Source: Klebsiella quasivariicola (GTDB lineage Bacteria > Pseudomonadota > Gammaproteobacteria > Enterobacterales > Enterobacteriaceae). Taken from it: a DNA stretch of 64,000 nt. Numbering within the stretch: position 1 is the first letter of the stretch; each line of letters opens with the position of its first letter. The stretch covers positions 124,001 to 188,000 of the forward strand of contig NZ_CP022823.1 in the NCBI RefSeq assembly GCF_002269255.1. Direction: 5' to 3'. Shown here one piece after another: positions 49,674-58,364 of the stretch. The position numbers and the translations under genes were made by a program. Below the pieces are notes generated by a model that saw only the letters and a program-made list of their open reading frames with translations, did not search any database and was not told the DNA's origin.

Positions 49674-51325
49674 GGGATCATCCAGGTTAAAACGTAGGCC
49701 TGCAGCGTGGTGATCAGGCCCACCATGCAGGTGAAGATCAGGCTGTGTTTGACGGTAAAGCGGAACAGATCCGACTCTTTACCCACCAGGCCTACCGCGG
49801 CGCAGGCGATGGCGATCGACTGCGGGGAAATCATCTTGCCGGTGACGCCGCCGGTGGTATTGGCGGCGACCAGCAGGATATCGGAGACGCCAATCTGCTG
49901 TGCCGCCGTTGCCTGCAGCGCGGCGAACAGGGCGTTAGACGAGGTGTCCGAACCGGTCAGGAATACCCCCAGCCAGCCAAGGAACGGCGAGAAGAAGGTA
50001 AACGCGTGGCCGGTATGGGCCAGTGCCAGGGCCAGGGTCGACGACAGCCCGGAGTAGTTAGAGATAAAGGCGAACGCCAGCACCATCCCGATAGAGTAGA
50101 TCGGCAGCGCCAGATCCTTCAGCGTCCCGGCGAAGGTGGTCAGCGCGTCTTTCGGCTTCATGCGCAGCCAGACAATGGACAGCAGGGCGGCGAACAGAAT
50201 GGCGGTGCCGGTCGCCGACAGCCAGTCGAATTTGTAGATAGCAGCGTAAGGGGTCGCTGCGCTGACCACCGGCGGCATGCGGGCGACCATCTTGTCGAGG
50301 AACGGTACCGAAATATTGATGACGAAGTCATACATCGCGCCGCCCGGTGCGAACAGCGCTTTGAACGGCGGTACGCTCCACAGGGTCACGGTGGCGGTCA
50401 GGAACAGGAACGGCGACCAGGCGCGGATCACTTGTCCCGCCGTGTAGCGAGTGCGGGCCAGCGTCATATCCACCTGTGCGGCGCCGATATCGCCAAAGCG
50501 GAAGATACGCACTGGCTGCCAGCGTTTGAGGAACAGGGTCAGACAGACCAGGGAGACCAGCGACGAGATGATGTCCGGCAGCTCCGGGCCAAGGAAGTTA
50601 GAGCTAAGGTACTGGGCAATAGCGAACGAACCGCCTGCCACCATCACCGCCGGCCAGGTCTCTTTAATGCCCCGCCAGCCGTCCATGATAGCCATGATCC
50701 AGAACAGGACGATAATGGTCAGGAACGGCAGCTGACGGCCCACCATCTGGCCGATGGCGAAGCTGTCGATACCGGTCACCTGGCCGGCGACCAGAATTGG
50801 GATGCCCATCGCGCCGAAGGCCACCGGCGCGGTGTTAACGATCAGGCACAGGCCAGCGGCATACAGCGGGTTAAACCCGAGACCGACCAGCAGCGCGGCG
50901 GTAATGGCGACTGGCGCGCCGAAACCCGCCGCCCCTTCGAGAAAGGCGCCGAAGGAGAAACCGACGATCAGCATCTGCAGGCGCTGGTCCGGCGTAATCG
51001 ACAGGATCGACGAGCGAATAATATCGAACTGCCCGGTCTTCACTGAGATTTTATAGACGAAGACCGCGGCGATAATAATCCACGCGATAGGCCACAGGCC
51101 GTAGAAGAAGCCATAGACCACCGAGGCTAAAGCGCGGTCCACCGGCATTTTATAGAACAGCAAGGCGACGGCCAGCGCGATAGCGACGGTCCAGGTGGCA
51201 GCGACGTAGCCTTTCAGTTTGAGCTTAATCAGCGCGAAAAAGAAAAACAGAATCGGTAGCGATGCGATAAGACTGGATAACCAGATATTACCGGCGGGAT
51301 CGTAGTTTTGTTGCCAGAGATTCAT
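49670..51325 (-). CDS. lldP: L-lactate permease
   Basis: 551 residues, the E. coli LldP length, with about twelve to fourteen membrane helices. EGAAGFGAPVAI and TGSDTSSNALFAALQ are conserved in the LctP family. It imports L-lactate (also glycolate and D-lactate in E. coli) with protons. The ATG at 51325 has GGAGA upstream; a longer frame to 51436 crosses an LldR operator and is rejected. First gene of the lldPRD operon. Confidence 0.97.
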   Translation of the reverse strand: MNLWQQNYDPAGNIWLSSLIASLPILFFFFALIKLKLKGYVAATWTVAIALAVALLFYKMPVDRALASVVYGFFYGLWPIAWIIIAAVFVYKISVKTGQFDIIRSSILSITPDQRLQMLIVGFSFGAFLEGAAGFGAPVAITAALLVGLGFNPLYAAGLCLIVNTAPVAFGAMGIPILVAGQVTGIDSFAIGQMVGRQLPFLTIIVLFWIMAIMDGWRGIKETWPAVMVAGGSFAIAQYLSSNFLGPELPDIISSLVSLVCLTLFLKRWQPVRIFRFGDIGAAQVDMTLARTRYTAGQVIRAWSPFLFLTATVTLWSVPPFKALFAPGGAMYDFVINISVPFLDKMVARMPPVVSAATPYAAIYKFDWLSATGTAILFAALLSIVWLRMKPKDALTTFAGTLKDLALPIYSIGMVLAFAFISNYSGLSSTLALALAHTGHAFTFFSPFLGWLGVFLTGSDTSSNALFAALQATAAQQIGVSDILLVAANTTGGVTGKMISPQSIAIACAAVGLVGKESDLFRFTVKHSLIFTCMVGLITTLQAYVLTWMIP

Positions 51326-51397
51326 GCAGGGTCTCCATCGGGCCGCCAGGACAGGAGGGCTGAGTCTGCGCTCATTGCCGATCACATGCTGGGTAAA

Positions 51398-51412
51398 ATT
51401 GGCCCGGCCAAT
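51398..51412 (-). promoter_or_regulatory. LldR operator O2 (promoter-proximal)
   Basis: ATTGGCCCGGCCAAT is a perfect inverted repeat 73 bases before lldP. It shares the ATTGG/CCAAT arms of the upstream site. In E. coli two LldR sites lie about 127 bases apart around the promoter; here the centres are 126 apart. Confidence 0.75.
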
Positions 51413-51523
51413 TAGGGATAGCAGGGTTGATGACAACGAATGGTTAACCAGATGTTACTCTTAAGCAACGTGTTTGTGATGTGTTTTGATGGATTTGTGA
51501 ACTACTGAGGGGTTGATGAAATT

Positions 51524-51538
51524 ATTGGTTGGACCAAT
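51524..51538 (-). promoter_or_regulatory. LldR operator O1 (distal)
   Basis: ATTGGTTGGACCAAT is a perfect palindrome with TGGT-N3-ACCA, the usual core for GntR/FadR-type regulators. With O2 it could form a DNA loop across the lldP promoter. Confidence 0.8.
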
Positions 51539-51583
51539 CGGCCTGGCAGGGCATAAAAGCGTGGGGGAGTGAAGACAGAATGG

Positions 51584-51603
51584 CCCTCTCCGCACGGAGA
51601 GGG
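51584..51603. repeat. Palindromic repeat after yibL
   Basis: CCCTCTCC-GCAC-GGAGAGGG, a short member of the same family as the copies near lldD. It ends 6 bases before the yibL stop and probably forms the 3' hairpin of that message. Confidence 0.65.
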
Positions 51604-51609
51604 TTGGGA

Positions 51610-51972
51610 TCAGAATTCGCTGCGGGCGAAACCGGTCATCTCTTTGAGACCCATTTCCCGGCCGAGAGCGGTCATCGGATGAACGACTACCAGACCGCGG
51701 ACGCTTTTCTTCAGTTTGCCCATATCGGCCTGCTCTTTTTTGGTTATCGCGCGGCGGAACGGCAGACTCATCAGCTTCTGCGCCTCTTTGCTCAGTTTCT
51801 GGCTCTGGACGGAACGCAGGCGCTCAATCTCCGTTTCCAGGGTCGCTTTTTCTTTTTCCAGCTCAGCGTATTTGTCGGCGGCTTCCACCAGCGACAGCTC
51901 GGCCTGCTGGTGGCGGATGGTGTCGAGACGATCGCTCAGACGCTTGATTTCATTCTTTTCGACTTCTTTCAT
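51610..51972 (-). CDS. yibL: YibL family ribosome-associated protein
   Basis: 120 residues, the E. coli length. The first 65 residues form a charged coiled coil (KYAELEKEKATLETEIERL); the rest is basic. E. coli YibL has been found with ribosomes or their precursors, but its exact task is not known. It stands alone between lldP and yibT. Confidence 0.92.
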   Translation of the reverse strand: MKEVEKNEIKRLSDRLDTIRHQQAELSLVEAADKYAELEKEKATLETEIERLRSVQSQKLSKEAQKLMSLPFRRAITKKEQADMGKLKKSVRGLVVVHPMTALGREMGLKEMTGFARSEF

Positions 51973-52245
51973 GGTGACTTAATCTGTTAATAAAGGGGCT
52001 TCATTCGCCTATAGTATGTGCTGTGACCGTCATTGTTGATAGCTTTTTATCAAAAATTCGCCGTTTAGCGCCTGCAGAATGCAATATCATCCATGGCTAA
52101 TAATTTGAATTTTATTAATATTCTTCCTAATATCTGGTCTAATTTCATTTCTGTGAAGCCTGTCGGCAGATAAGCACGTTTTCCTTAACCCGCGCCGGTT
52201 ATTTGGCTAATGCTTAATCAGATTATTCCCAAAGAGGAGGACGTG

Positions 52246-52470
52246 ATGGCAAAGATCGGCGACGGCGTACCACGTTTAATCGACAAAGCGGTTGATTTTA
52301 TGGCTTCCAGTCAGGCGTTTATGGAGTATTTGAAAAAGTCTCCGCGTCTGCAGCATGTACCGCGAGACATCCCTCAGGAGAAGGAAGCGTTGTTTCTGCA
52401 GCGTCTGGAATATTATCGTCAGCTTTACCGGCCGACCTGCGACCAGACGGAGCCGGAATCAGAGCGTTGA
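52246..52470 (+). CDS. yibT: Small protein YibT
   Basis: 74 residues starting MAKIGDGVPRLIDKAVDFMA, clearly similar to E. coli YibT (69 residues), with the shared LQRLEYYRQLYRP near the end. The ATG has a near-perfect AGGAGG site; an ATG 12 codons earlier does not. No function is known. Its last 12 bases overlap the end of mtlR on the opposite strand. Confidence 0.9.
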   Translation: MAKIGDGVPRLIDKAVDFMASSQAFMEYLKKSPRLQHVPRDIPQEKEALFLQRLEYYRQLYRPTCDQTEPESER

Positions 52471-53058
52471 TTTCTGGAAGGCTTTTTTTAAGCTGATTCG
52501 TGAAATCAGCTCAGTCAGGGACAACACCATTGTTGAGCGCACCATCTGCTGGTAACGCAGCTTCTGCATTGCCAGCAGTTCTGCATCGCTGTCATCAAAC
52601 TGCGGCGTTGGCGGCAGGGCGGTGACGCAGTGCAGCTCGCCGAACGGACCGATAATTTCGTCGTCGGTGAAGCTGTACTCATTGCCGTCGTGGTTAAGCT
52701 CTTCGCGCAGGGCCATCAGCAGTTCAGCGTCTTCATACTCGGCACGACTTATCACCCCAAGGCCATAAATCAGCTTCAGGCGTACAGAGAGATCGCCGAG
52801 CGGCCCGCTGCCCTCCAGCAAGGGCTCGACGGCGTATTTCACCGCGTAGTCGTCTTTACGGAACACCTGAAGCACCAGAATATTGACCGCTTCCGTTAAC
52901 AGCTCGACGGTGGCGATCAGGAAGCTTCGTACGGTTTTGCCAGCATTCAGACGCTCAAGCACACGGTTTTCAAATGCTTGTGTTTCTTCCATCATTGCCT
53001 GCATATCTGACAGGAGTCGTAATGGGCGCGACGTCGGTCGCGCCAGGTTGTACATCAT
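52459..53058 (-). CDS. mtlR: Mannitol operon repressor MtlR
   Basis: 199 residues, a little longer than the 195 in E. coli. LSDMQAMMEETQAFENRVLE and the long identical middle (LVLQVFRKDDYAVKYAVEPL) identify it. MtlR represses mtl but has no normal DNA-binding motif and is thought to act with other factors. A double ATG at 53058/53055 overlaps the mtlD stop; the gene is last in mtlADR. Confidence 0.96.
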   Translation of the reverse strand: MMYNLARPTSRPLRLLSDMQAMMEETQAFENRVLERLNAGKTVRSFLIATVELLTEAVNILVLQVFRKDDYAVKYAVEPLLEGSGPLGDLSVRLKLIYGLGVISRAEYEDAELLMALREELNHDGNEYSFTDDEIIGPFGELHCVTALPPTPQFDDSDAELLAMQKLRYQQMVRSTMVLSLTELISRISLKKAFQKSTL

Positions 53059-54203
53059 TTTACCGCGTTGTAGTCGCTAACGGCCTCCGCGACAACAGCG
53101 CTTGCAGCGTCCAGGCCGGAAATCTGCGCCAGCGCCGCCTGCGGCCCCTTGTCAGCGATCAGTGCCGCCAGCTCCTGCGCCTGCGGATCGTCTTCGCTAC
53201 GGAAATGCATCGCCGCCGCAATCCCTTTCACCAGGTTGCGGTGCGGCAGACCGTATTCCAGGGTACCCAACAGCGGCTTAATTAAACGGTCGCCAGCGCT
53301 CAGTTTGCGCAGCGGCTGACGGCCAACGCGCTCAACATCGTCTTTCAGGTACGGGTTCTCGAAACGTCCCAAAATTTTCTGGATATAAGCTGCGTGCTTC
53401 TGGGCATCAAAGCTGTAGCGTTTGATCAGCACCGCGCCGCTCTCTTCCATCGCGCCTTTAACGACGGCACGAATGCTCTCATCGAGGATCGCATCGCGAA
53501 TCGTCTGGTGGCCCGCCAGTTTCCCGAGGTAGGCGGTTATAGCATGCCCGGTGTTTAAGGTGAATAGCTTGCGTTCGACAAATGCCATCAGGTTATCGGT
53601 TAATTCCATTCCCGGGATGTTCGGCAGCTCGCCCTTAAACTGGGTTTTATCCACAATCCATTCGCTGAAGGTTTCCACAGTGACTTCCAGCGGATCGTTG
53701 GTGGCGGAGGCTGACGGCGGCACGATACGGTCTACGGCGGAGTCGACGAAGCCGATATGCGCTTCCACCCACGCTTTATCTTCTTCCGCCAGCGCGTTAA
53801 ACACGTGGCCTTTTAACTGCGTGGTGCCGCGCACCATATTTTCGCAGGCGATAATGTTCAGCGGGCGTTCGCTGCCCTGTGCTTTGCGCTTCGCCAGCCC
53901 TTTGGCGATCGCCGGGGCGATACGTTCGAGCACGACGGGGCCGACGGCGGTAGTGAGCAGATCGACCTCAGCGATCAGGTCCACCACCTCATCGCCGATG
54001 CTGCTGACGGCATTGACGCCGGAGACGGTATCCACCTGCTCATTTTCGCCGACGACGTGAACCTGATAGCTATGACGGGCATTCAGGGCATCAAGTACGG
54101 TCTGATTGACATCGGCGAACGTCAGTTCGATGCCCGCGTCGGCCAGCAATTTACCGATAAAGCCACGTCCGATATTACCTGCGCCAAAATGTAATGCTTT
54201 CAT
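53055..54203 (-). CDS. mtlD: Mannitol-1-phosphate 5-dehydrogenase
   Basis: 382 residues, the E. coli length. HFGAGNIGRGFIGKLL binds NAD. It oxidises mannitol 1-phosphate, produced by MtlA, to fructose 6-phosphate. The ATG has GAAGG 8 bases upstream; in-frame codons before it lie in the hairpin-containing gap and are rejected. Confidence 0.98.
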   Translation of the reverse strand: MKALHFGAGNIGRGFIGKLLADAGIELTFADVNQTVLDALNARHSYQVHVVGENEQVDTVSGVNAVSSIGDEVVDLIAEVDLLTTAVGPVVLERIAPAIAKGLAKRKAQGSERPLNIIACENMVRGTTQLKGHVFNALAEEDKAWVEAHIGFVDSAVDRIVPPSASATNDPLEVTVETFSEWIVDKTQFKGELPNIPGMELTDNLMAFVERKLFTLNTGHAITAYLGKLAGHQTIRDAILDESIRAVVKGAMEESGAVLIKRYSFDAQKHAAYIQKILGRFENPYLKDDVERVGRQPLRKLSAGDRLIKPLLGTLEYGLPHRNLVKGIAAAMHFRSEDDPQAQELAALIADKGPQAALAQISGLDAASAVVAEAVSDYNAVK

Positions 54204-54232
54204 AGTATTAACCTTCAATTAATGTTTTTACC

Positions 54233-54289
54233 TGAGAGGGCTGGGGTGAGGCTTTTCCCTCACCGCAACCCTCTCCCAAAGGGAGAGGG
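54233..54289. repeat. Palindromic repeat and large hairpin between mtlA and mtlD
   Basis: CCCTCACCGCAACCCTCTCCC-AAA-GGGAGAGGG (54257-54289) is another member of the repeat family; upstream GAGAGGG-N-GGGTGAGG pairs with its left half. Within an operon such a hairpin can shield the upstream message and set mtlA above mtlD. Confidence 0.7.
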
Positions 54290-54303
54290 AAGGGACGTTG
54301 TGG

Positions 54304-56211
54304 TTATTTATTCAACAGCGCCAAAACCTCGTCGACGCTGGTGGTTTTCGCCAGTCGTTCAATCACGGTTTCATCATCCAGTGCGTTAGTCAGGCTGGTG
54401 ATAACGTGGATGTGTTCGTTATTGCGGGCGGCGATGCCGATCACCAGGCGGGCAACATCGTCTTCATCTTCGCCGAAACGCACCCCTTCCGGGTACTGGC
54501 AGAAGACAACGCCGGTTTTCAGCACGCGATCTTTCGCTTCAATGGTGCCGTGCGGGACCGCGATGGACTCCCCGAGATAGGTTGAGGTCAGTTTTTCGCG
54601 GTCGAGCATCGCCTGTACATATTCCGGCTCGACGTAGCCGCCTTTCACCAGCTGTTCACCGGCGAAGCGAATCGCTTCTTCTTTGGTGGCCGCTTTGCGA
54701 CCGAGGAAGATGTTATCCGCGCCCAGCTGGAACAGGTTTTTGTTAGTATCGTCAAAGCTGTCTTTCAGGCTATCGGTGACTTTGACTTCGTTGTCGATGT
54801 GGCGCTGCGCCGCGACCAGACGCTCGGTCAGGCTGGTGTACAGACCGCTGTCGAGGAAGTTGGTCAGCGAAATATGCTGCGCCTGCGGCACCTGACGCAT
54901 GGCGCGCTCGGTGAGGTCGCGGTGGGTGATGACCAGGTCAACATCCGGCGGCAGGTTATTGATTGCGCTGTTGGTGACCGAAATCTGGCTCAGCCCGGCA
55001 TCCTGCACTTTCTTGCGCAGCACCCCTGCGCCCATGGCGCTGGAACCCATACCGGCGTCGCAGGCGACGATGATTTTACGCACATGGCTCAGGTCGTTGG
55101 TGACATTACCGGCCGCCAGCGGGCTGGCGCCTTTGGATTCCGCTTTCATGTCGTGCATACGACGCGTTGCGGCTTCGATATCGTCTTCTTCTTTGACTTT
55201 GCTGGTCTTCAGCAGAACTGCAGAGACCACGAAGGAGACCGCCATCGCCGCGATAATCGCTGCAATGTTAGCGAAGTAGGCGCCTTTTGGCGTCATCGCC
55301 AGCACCGCCAGGATAGAGCCCGGGGAAGCCGGAGAGACCAGACCGCCGTTGAGGATAGTCAGGGTGAAGACACCGGTCATCCCGCCGAGAATAACGGCCA
55401 GGATCAGACGCGGGTTCATCAGCACGTACGGGAAGTAGATTTCATGGATACCCCCCAGGAAGTGGATGATAGCTGCCCCGCCTGCAGACTGTTTTGCGCT
55501 GCCGCGACCAAAGAACATGTACGCCAGCAGAACGCCCATCCCCGGACCCGGGTTAGCTTCAATCAGGAAGAAGATGGATTTGCCCAGCTCGTGGGACTGC
55601 TGAATACCCAGCGGTGAGAAGATACCGTGGTTGATGGCGTTATTGAGGAACAGGATTTTTGCCGGTTCCACGAAGATAGACGCCAGCGGCAGCATGTCGT
55701 GCGCCACCATAAAGTTCACGCCAGCTGCGAGCAGTTTTGACAGAACTTCAACCGCCGGGCCGATGCCGAGGAAGGCCAGAATGGCGAGGATCATCCCGAT
55801 GATGCCGGCGGAGAAGTTATTCACCAGCATTTCAAAACCGGATTTGATCTTACCATCTACCCAGTTATCGAATTTCTTGATGCAGTAACCACCCAACGGG
55901 CCGGCAATCATGGAGCCGAGGAACATCGGCATATCCGCGCCGACGATAACGCCCATGGTAGTGATCGCCCCGACCACCCCGCCACGTTCGCCGCCGACTA
56001 ATTTACCGCCGGTGTAACCGATCAGCAGCGGCAGCAGGTAGGTGATCATCGGACCGACCAGCTTCGCCAGCGTTTCGTTTGGCAACCACCCTGTCGGAAT
56101 GAAAAGCGCAGTGATGATACCCCACGCGATAAACGCGCCGATATTCGGCATCACCATATTGCTGAGGAAACGACCAAAGCTTTGCACTTTGATCTTGATA
56201 TCGGATGACAT
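54304..56211 (-). CDS. mtlA: Mannitol-specific PTS enzyme IICBA
   Basis: 635 residues in three domains. IIC (about 1-345) is the membrane channel with many hydrophobic helices. IIB (about 375-470) has the phospho-cysteine in IIVACDAGMGSSAMGAGV. IIA (about 490-635) has the phospho-histidine in SIAVPHGTIEAK. It imports and phosphorylates mannitol with phosphate from HPr. First gene of mtlADR, with four CRP-like sites upstream. Confidence 0.98.
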   Translation of the reverse strand: MSSDIKIKVQSFGRFLSNMVMPNIGAFIAWGIITALFIPTGWLPNETLAKLVGPMITYLLPLLIGYTGGKLVGGERGGVVGAITTMGVIVGADMPMFLGSMIAGPLGGYCIKKFDNWVDGKIKSGFEMLVNNFSAGIIGMILAILAFLGIGPAVEVLSKLLAAGVNFMVAHDMLPLASIFVEPAKILFLNNAINHGIFSPLGIQQSHELGKSIFFLIEANPGPGMGVLLAYMFFGRGSAKQSAGGAAIIHFLGGIHEIYFPYVLMNPRLILAVILGGMTGVFTLTILNGGLVSPASPGSILAVLAMTPKGAYFANIAAIIAAMAVSFVVSAVLLKTSKVKEEDDIEAATRRMHDMKAESKGASPLAAGNVTNDLSHVRKIIVACDAGMGSSAMGAGVLRKKVQDAGLSQISVTNSAINNLPPDVDLVITHRDLTERAMRQVPQAQHISLTNFLDSGLYTSLTERLVAAQRHIDNEVKVTDSLKDSFDDTNKNLFQLGADNIFLGRKAATKEEAIRFAGEQLVKGGYVEPEYVQAMLDREKLTSTYLGESIAVPHGTIEAKDRVLKTGVVFCQYPEGVRFGEDEDDVARLVIGIAARNNEHIHVITSLTNALDDETVIERLAKTTSVDEVLALLNK

Positions 56212-56356
56212 AAAACACCCCTTCTTCTGTTTTGCGTATCGCGCAGGCTAAAAGCCCGAGGTTTGTTGTTAATGTGGCGGCAGAGGTAGCCGGGCCCTGA
56301 TTGATAGTGCGAAATCTGGCACTGAATCGTTTAGCTGTCCAGCCAGCGCCCTTTTG

Positions 56357-56372
56357 TGTGATACGGATCACA
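56357..56372. promoter_or_regulatory. CRP site 1
   Basis: TGTGATACGGATCACA, an exact match to the consensus arms, 146 bases before mtlA. Confidence 0.8.
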
Positions 56373-56400
56373 TGAATATAGGGGGCAAAGCGCTTTTTGT

Positions 56401-56416
56401 AGTGATGCTGATCACA
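56401..56416. promoter_or_regulatory. CRP site 2
   Basis: AGTGATGCTGATCACA, one change in the left arm. Confidence 0.7.
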
Positions 56417-56473
56417 TAATTCCTGTGTAAAAAAACAACACAGCGCCTTTTTAGCCGCTGATCTGCCTTTTTG

Positions 56474-56489
56474 TGTGATATTTGTCACA
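56474..56489. promoter_or_regulatory. CRP site 3
   Basis: TGTGATATTTGTCACA, exact match to both arms. Confidence 0.8.
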
Positions 56490-56517
56490 ATTTTGTTTCG
56501 TGGTTTTGTTGTTTGTT

Positions 56518-56533
56518 TGTGATTTTGATCACA
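56518..56533. promoter_or_regulatory. CRP site 4
   Basis: TGTGATTTTGATCACA, exact match, 217 bases before yibI. Confidence 0.8.
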
Positions 56534-56749
56534 AAGAATTTCACGGTGGATTTTTGCCGCTGTGATCTCGGCCCGGTTTTGCGGCCAGGGCGAGATGGCT
56601 CTGTAACTAAGCAACCTTAACTGCCGAATAACTTTTTTACGCCGGATGGCAAAAATGAAAGGCGTGAATTATGCTCAAAATAGCGGCCCGAATGTCAGTG
56701 GGTCGTGAATAAAATTCATATAAATTATTAGCGTAAAGCCGAGGGAATT

Positions 56750-57118
56750 ATGTTTCTCAATTATTTTGCGCTGGGCGTTCTGATCTTCGTTTTTCTGGTC
56801 ATTTTTTATGGGATTATCATTCTTCACGATATTCCCTATATGATTGCTAAAAAACGCAACCACCCCCATTCGGATGCTATTCATGTTGCCGGATGGGTGA
56901 GCCTTTTTACGCTCCACGTCATCTGGCCGTTTTTATGGATTTGGGCCACGTTGTACCAGCCTGAGCGCGGCTGGGGCATGCAGCATAAGGCGAATACGGC
57001 CCCTGACGAACCTGAAAAAGAGACCGATATACAACAGCTTCGCCAACGACTGAGCGACCTTGAACACCAGGTGGCGGCCATCCAGCGGCCGCAGTCCACC
57101 TCTGCGGCGGAGAAATAA
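56750..57118 (+). CDS. yibI: DUF3302 membrane protein YibI
   Basis: 122 residues. Two membrane helices (about 5-27 and 48-68) are followed by a polar tail with a coiled-coil segment (IQQLRQRLSDLEHQVAAI). Matches E. coli YibI in size and sequence. It lies 3 bases before yibH and probably helps that membrane-fusion protein; function is unproven. GAGGG serves as ribosome site. Confidence 0.92.
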   Translation: MFLNYFALGVLIFVFLVIFYGIIILHDIPYMIAKKRNHPHSDAIHVAGWVSLFTLHVIWPFLWIWATLYQPERGWGMQHKANTAPDEPEKETDIQQLRQRLSDLEHQVAAIQRPQSTSAAEK

Positions 57119-57121
57119 ACG

Positions 57122-58258
57122 ATGGATCTGTTGATAATTTTGACCTACGTGGCCATCGCCTGGTCGATATTTAAAATCTTCAAAATACCGGTAAATAAAT
57201 GGACGGTACCCACCGCGGCGCTGGGTGGCGTATTTATTGTTAGCGCGCTTATTTTATTAATGAACTATAACCACCCGTATACGTTTCTGGCGCAAAAGGC
57301 GGTGATATCTATTCCTGTTACGCCGCAGGTTACCGGGGTGGTGAACAGCGTTACTGACAAAGCGAATCAGCGCGTTAAAAAGGGCGAAGTGCTTTTTACG
57401 ATTGACCCGGCGCGCTATCAGGCGCGAGTCGACCGCCTGCAGGCCGACCTGGTGACGGCGCTGCACAGTATTAACACCCTCAAAGCGCAGCTCTCTGAAG
57501 CCCAGGCCAACACCACCCGCGTGTCGGCGGAACGCGATCGCTTATACAAGGACTATCAGCGCTACCTGAAAGGGAGCCAGGCGCGGGTGAACCCGTTCTC
57601 GGAAAGCGACATCGATAACGCCAGGCAGAATTACCTTGCCCAGGACGCGCTGGTCAAGGCGTCGGTGGCTGAGCAGGCGCAGATCCAGAGCCAGCTGGAC
57701 AGCATGATCAACGGCGAGCAGTCGCAAGTGGCCAGCCTGCGCGCCCAGCTGGCGGAGGCGAAATATAATCTCGATCAGACCACCGTGCGGGCGCCAAGCG
57801 ATGGGTATATCACCCAGGTGCTGATCCGCCCTGGGACCTACGCTGCCTCGCTGCCGCTGCGTCCGGTGATGGTGTTTATCCCGGAGCAAAAACGGCTGAT
57901 CGTCGCCCAGTTTCGGCAAAATTCCCTGCTGAGGCTGGAGAAAGGCGATGACGCGGAAGCGGTGTTTAACGCCCTGCCCGGGCAGGTGTTCCACGGCAAA
58001 CTGGTCGATATTTTACCGGTAGTGCCGGGAGGAACTTATCAGGCGCAGGGGGCGTTACAGTCGCTGACCGTGACGCCGGGCAGCGATGGCGTGCTGGCGA
58101 CCATCGAGCTTGATCCTAATGCCGAAATTGATGCGCTGCCTGATGGCATCTACGCGCAGGTGGCGGTCTACTCCGACCATTTCACCCACGTCTCGGTGAT
58201 GCGTAAAGTGCTGCTGCGCATGACCAGCTGGATGCACTACCTCTATCTCGATCATTAA
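57122..58258 (+). CDS. yibH: HlyD/EmrA-type membrane-fusion protein YibH
   Basis: 378 residues, the E. coli length. Two N-terminal membrane helices (about 2-17 and 35-52) precede a lipoyl-like half (VTGVVNSVTDKANQRVKKGE), a helical hairpin (about 115-215), the second lipoyl half (LDQTTVRAPSDGYITQVL) and a beta-barrel. This is the adaptor of an export pump, yet no pump gene is next to it. YibI may be its small partner. Confidence 0.93.
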   Translation: MDLLIILTYVAIAWSIFKIFKIPVNKWTVPTAALGGVFIVSALILLMNYNHPYTFLAQKAVISIPVTPQVTGVVNSVTDKANQRVKKGEVLFTIDPARYQARVDRLQADLVTALHSINTLKAQLSEAQANTTRVSAERDRLYKDYQRYLKGSQARVNPFSESDIDNARQNYLAQDALVKASVAEQAQIQSQLDSMINGEQSQVASLRAQLAEAKYNLDQTTVRAPSDGYITQVLIRPGTYAASLPLRPVMVFIPEQKRLIVAQFRQNSLLRLEKGDDAEAVFNALPGQVFHGKLVDILPVVPGGTYQAQGALQSLTVTPGSDGVLATIELDPNAEIDALPDGIYAQVAVYSDHFTHVSVMRKVLLRMTSWMHYLYLDH

Positions 58259-58364
58259 TGCGATCGGCGGCAGGTTGAGCGGGACGCTCACCTGCCTTTT
58301 GCCCTGCCCTGAGCCATACTCATATCTTTATTGGCGATAATTTGTTGGCGATAAGGAGCAGGCT

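Larger units (their letters stand above)
56212..56749. promoter_or_regulatory. mtlA-yibI regulatory gap with four CRP-like sites
   Basis: 538 bases without a gene, between divergent mtlA and yibI. Four TGTGA-N6-TCACA matches (three exact, one with a single change) have centres at about 56365, 56409, 56482 and 56526. The spacing 44-73-44 is close to whole helix turns, so bound CRP would lie on the same DNA face. The E. coli mtl promoter also uses several CRP sites. Strong catabolite control of mannitol use is the clear prediction. The right third (56570-56749) shows nothing definite. Confidence 0.8.

Noticed and set aside
49745..51046. 433-codon open frame antisense to lldP
   Set aside because: Composition full of Arg, Gln and His; mirrors the hydrophobic codons of the permease on the other strand.
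56551..56566. A fifth CRP half-site (TGTGATCTCGG) near the others
   Set aside because: The right arm has no TCACA, so it is not better than a chance half-site.
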